Assembly: GCA_964522845.1 (NCBI GenBank)
Contig: CAZFZQ010000022.1
Coordinates: forward strand, 1-13,019
Length of the DNA: 13,019 nucleotides
Direction of reading: 5' to 3'
Origin: CAZFZQ01 sp964522845
GTDB lineage: Bacteria; Patescibacteriota; Patescibacteriia; GCA-002772895
The notes beneath the pieces are model-generated. The model saw only the letters and a program-made list of their open reading frames with translations. It had not been told where the DNA came from and did not search any database. The translations under genes were made by a program, and so were the position numbers. Of this stretch, positions 12,259 to 13,019 are shown in pieces (position 1 is the stretch's first letter; each line of letters opens with the position of its first letter).

Positions 12259-13019
12259 ATGCCGGAATTGCCGGAGGTGGAAACCATTCGGAGGCAATTG
12301 GAAAAAGAAATTAAAGGCGCGACCATAAAAAATGTTGTCGTGCGAAACGCCAAGCCGTTGAATGTACAAGCAGAACAATTTATTGCCGCAGTGCGCGGCG
12401 CAAAAATAAAAGAAGTTGGCCGGCGCGCCAAGCTTCTGATTTTTTATTTATCAAATAATTGGCGCATTTTATTCCATCTCAAGATGACCGGAAGAATGTT
12501 ATTGGCAAGAAAAAACGCGGAACCAACAAAACACACGCACGTTATTTTTGAACTTTCCGGCCCGCGCAATCTTTTTTTTGAAGATTATCGCAGATTTGGA
12601 TTTGTAAAATTGCTGGAAGAAAAAAATTTGGAAAAATATTTGGCAGGCCAGGGCTACGGCCCGGAACCGCTGTCTAAAAATTTTAATTACAAAACAATGA
12701 AAGAATGCCTCCTGGCGCATAAGAATAAAAAAATAAAACAAATATTAATGGAGCAAACTTGCGTCGCGGGGATCGGCAATATTTATGCCGCGGAAATTTG
12801 TTTTCACGCGGGCGTGCGTCCGGACCGGAAAATTTCCGGCATAAAAGAGCCGGAACTAAAAAAGATTTTCAGCGGAATAAAAAAGATTTTGATGTCCGCC
12901 ATCAATAACCGCGGCACCTCCGCCGACGCCTACGTTGATGCTTACGGAAAGCAGGGGACATTTGTGCCAAAATTGAAAGTATACGGCCGGGATGGGGAGA
13001 AGTGTTTGCGGTGCGGCGG
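12259..13019 (+). CDS. mutM: Formamidopyrimidine-DNA glycosylase (MutM/Fpg), 3' end missing
   Basis: A bifunctional DNA glycosylase/AP lyase that removes 8-oxoguanine and formamidopyrimidines. The frame is open for 253 codons from ATG 12259 to the window edge. The N-terminal MPELPEVETIRRQL gives catalytic Pro2 and Glu3 after removal of Met. GRRAKLLIF carries the conserved Lys near 60. FHLKMTGRML, FEDYRRFGF and GPEPLS are family blocks. The helix-two-turn-helix part is IKQILMEQTCVAGIGNIYAAEI. KVYGRDGEKCLRCGG at the end gives the first Cys pair of the C-terminal zinc finger; the second pair lies beyond the window. About 15-25 residues are probably missing. No Shine-Dalgarno; the octamer array ends two bases upstream. 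It has no obvious functional link with glycolysis. Confidence 0.95.
   Translation, partial: MPELPEVETIRRQLEKEIKGATIKNVVVRNAKPLNVQAEQFIAAVRGAKIKEVGRRAKLLIFYLSNNWRILFHLKMTGRMLLARKNAEPTKHTHVIFELSGPRNLFFEDYRRFGFVKLLEEKNLEKYLAGQGYGPEPLSKNFNYKTMKECLLAHKNKKIKQILMEQTCVAGIGNIYAAEICFHAGVRPDRKISGIKEPELKKIFSGIKKILMSAINNRGTSADAYVDAYGKQGTFVPKLKVYGRDGEKCLRCG

Overview
The window looks like a stretch of a Patescibacteria (Candidate Phyla Radiation) chromosome, probably Parcubacteria-like. The grounds are an AT-rich, compact layout, a short 193-residue EF-Ts, core genes packed with spacers of a few bases, small uncharacterised membrane and coiled-coil proteins, and almost no Shine-Dalgarno sequences. No conserved gene has an internal TGA and one gene ends in TGA, so the standard bacterial code fits. 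The lineage call is inference from gene style, not a phylogeny.

Layout. Bases 1-219 (minus) are the 5' end of a Lys/Glu-rich protein, divergent from rpsB. Between the two promoters lies a 17-bp perfect hairpin. rpsB-tsf (475-1884) form a ribosomal protein S2/EF-Ts operon closed by a clear intrinsic terminator (1940-1963). A near-consensus promoter (1975-2003) then drives gap-pgk. Downstream is an accessory block (4424-9267): a SIMPL-domain membrane protein, a coiled-coil protein, a SAM methyltransferase, a VOC protein, a Nudix hydrolase, an unknown protein, a NYN-domain nuclease-like protein and an anchored protein with Ca-binding-like loops. A probable small minus-strand RNA with its own promoter and terminator lies inside this block (about 8350-8404). 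Lower glycolysis resumes with eno and gpmI, and the window ends inside mutM (no stop reached). gap, pgk, gpmI and eno together cover glyceraldehyde-3-phosphate to phosphoenolpyruvate.

Two non-standard features stand out. First, five start codons (tsf, gap, the SIMPL gene, gpmI, mutM) are each immediately preceded by an inverted array of roughly 8-base tandem units, TAGCTTNT or TAGGTTNN on the left and their complements on the right. The left arm usually begins at or inside the preceding stop codon and supplies it in pgk, eno and gpmI. The right arm ends 3-6 bases before the ATG. Second, a 33-base element occurs in frame inside both gap and eno, 31/33 identical, adding about ten residues (PTSxxLRGAG) at a probable surface loop of each enzyme. 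Near-copies of the enolase 5' end also occur upstream of two accessory genes, suggesting insertion between pgk and eno by duplication of the eno start.
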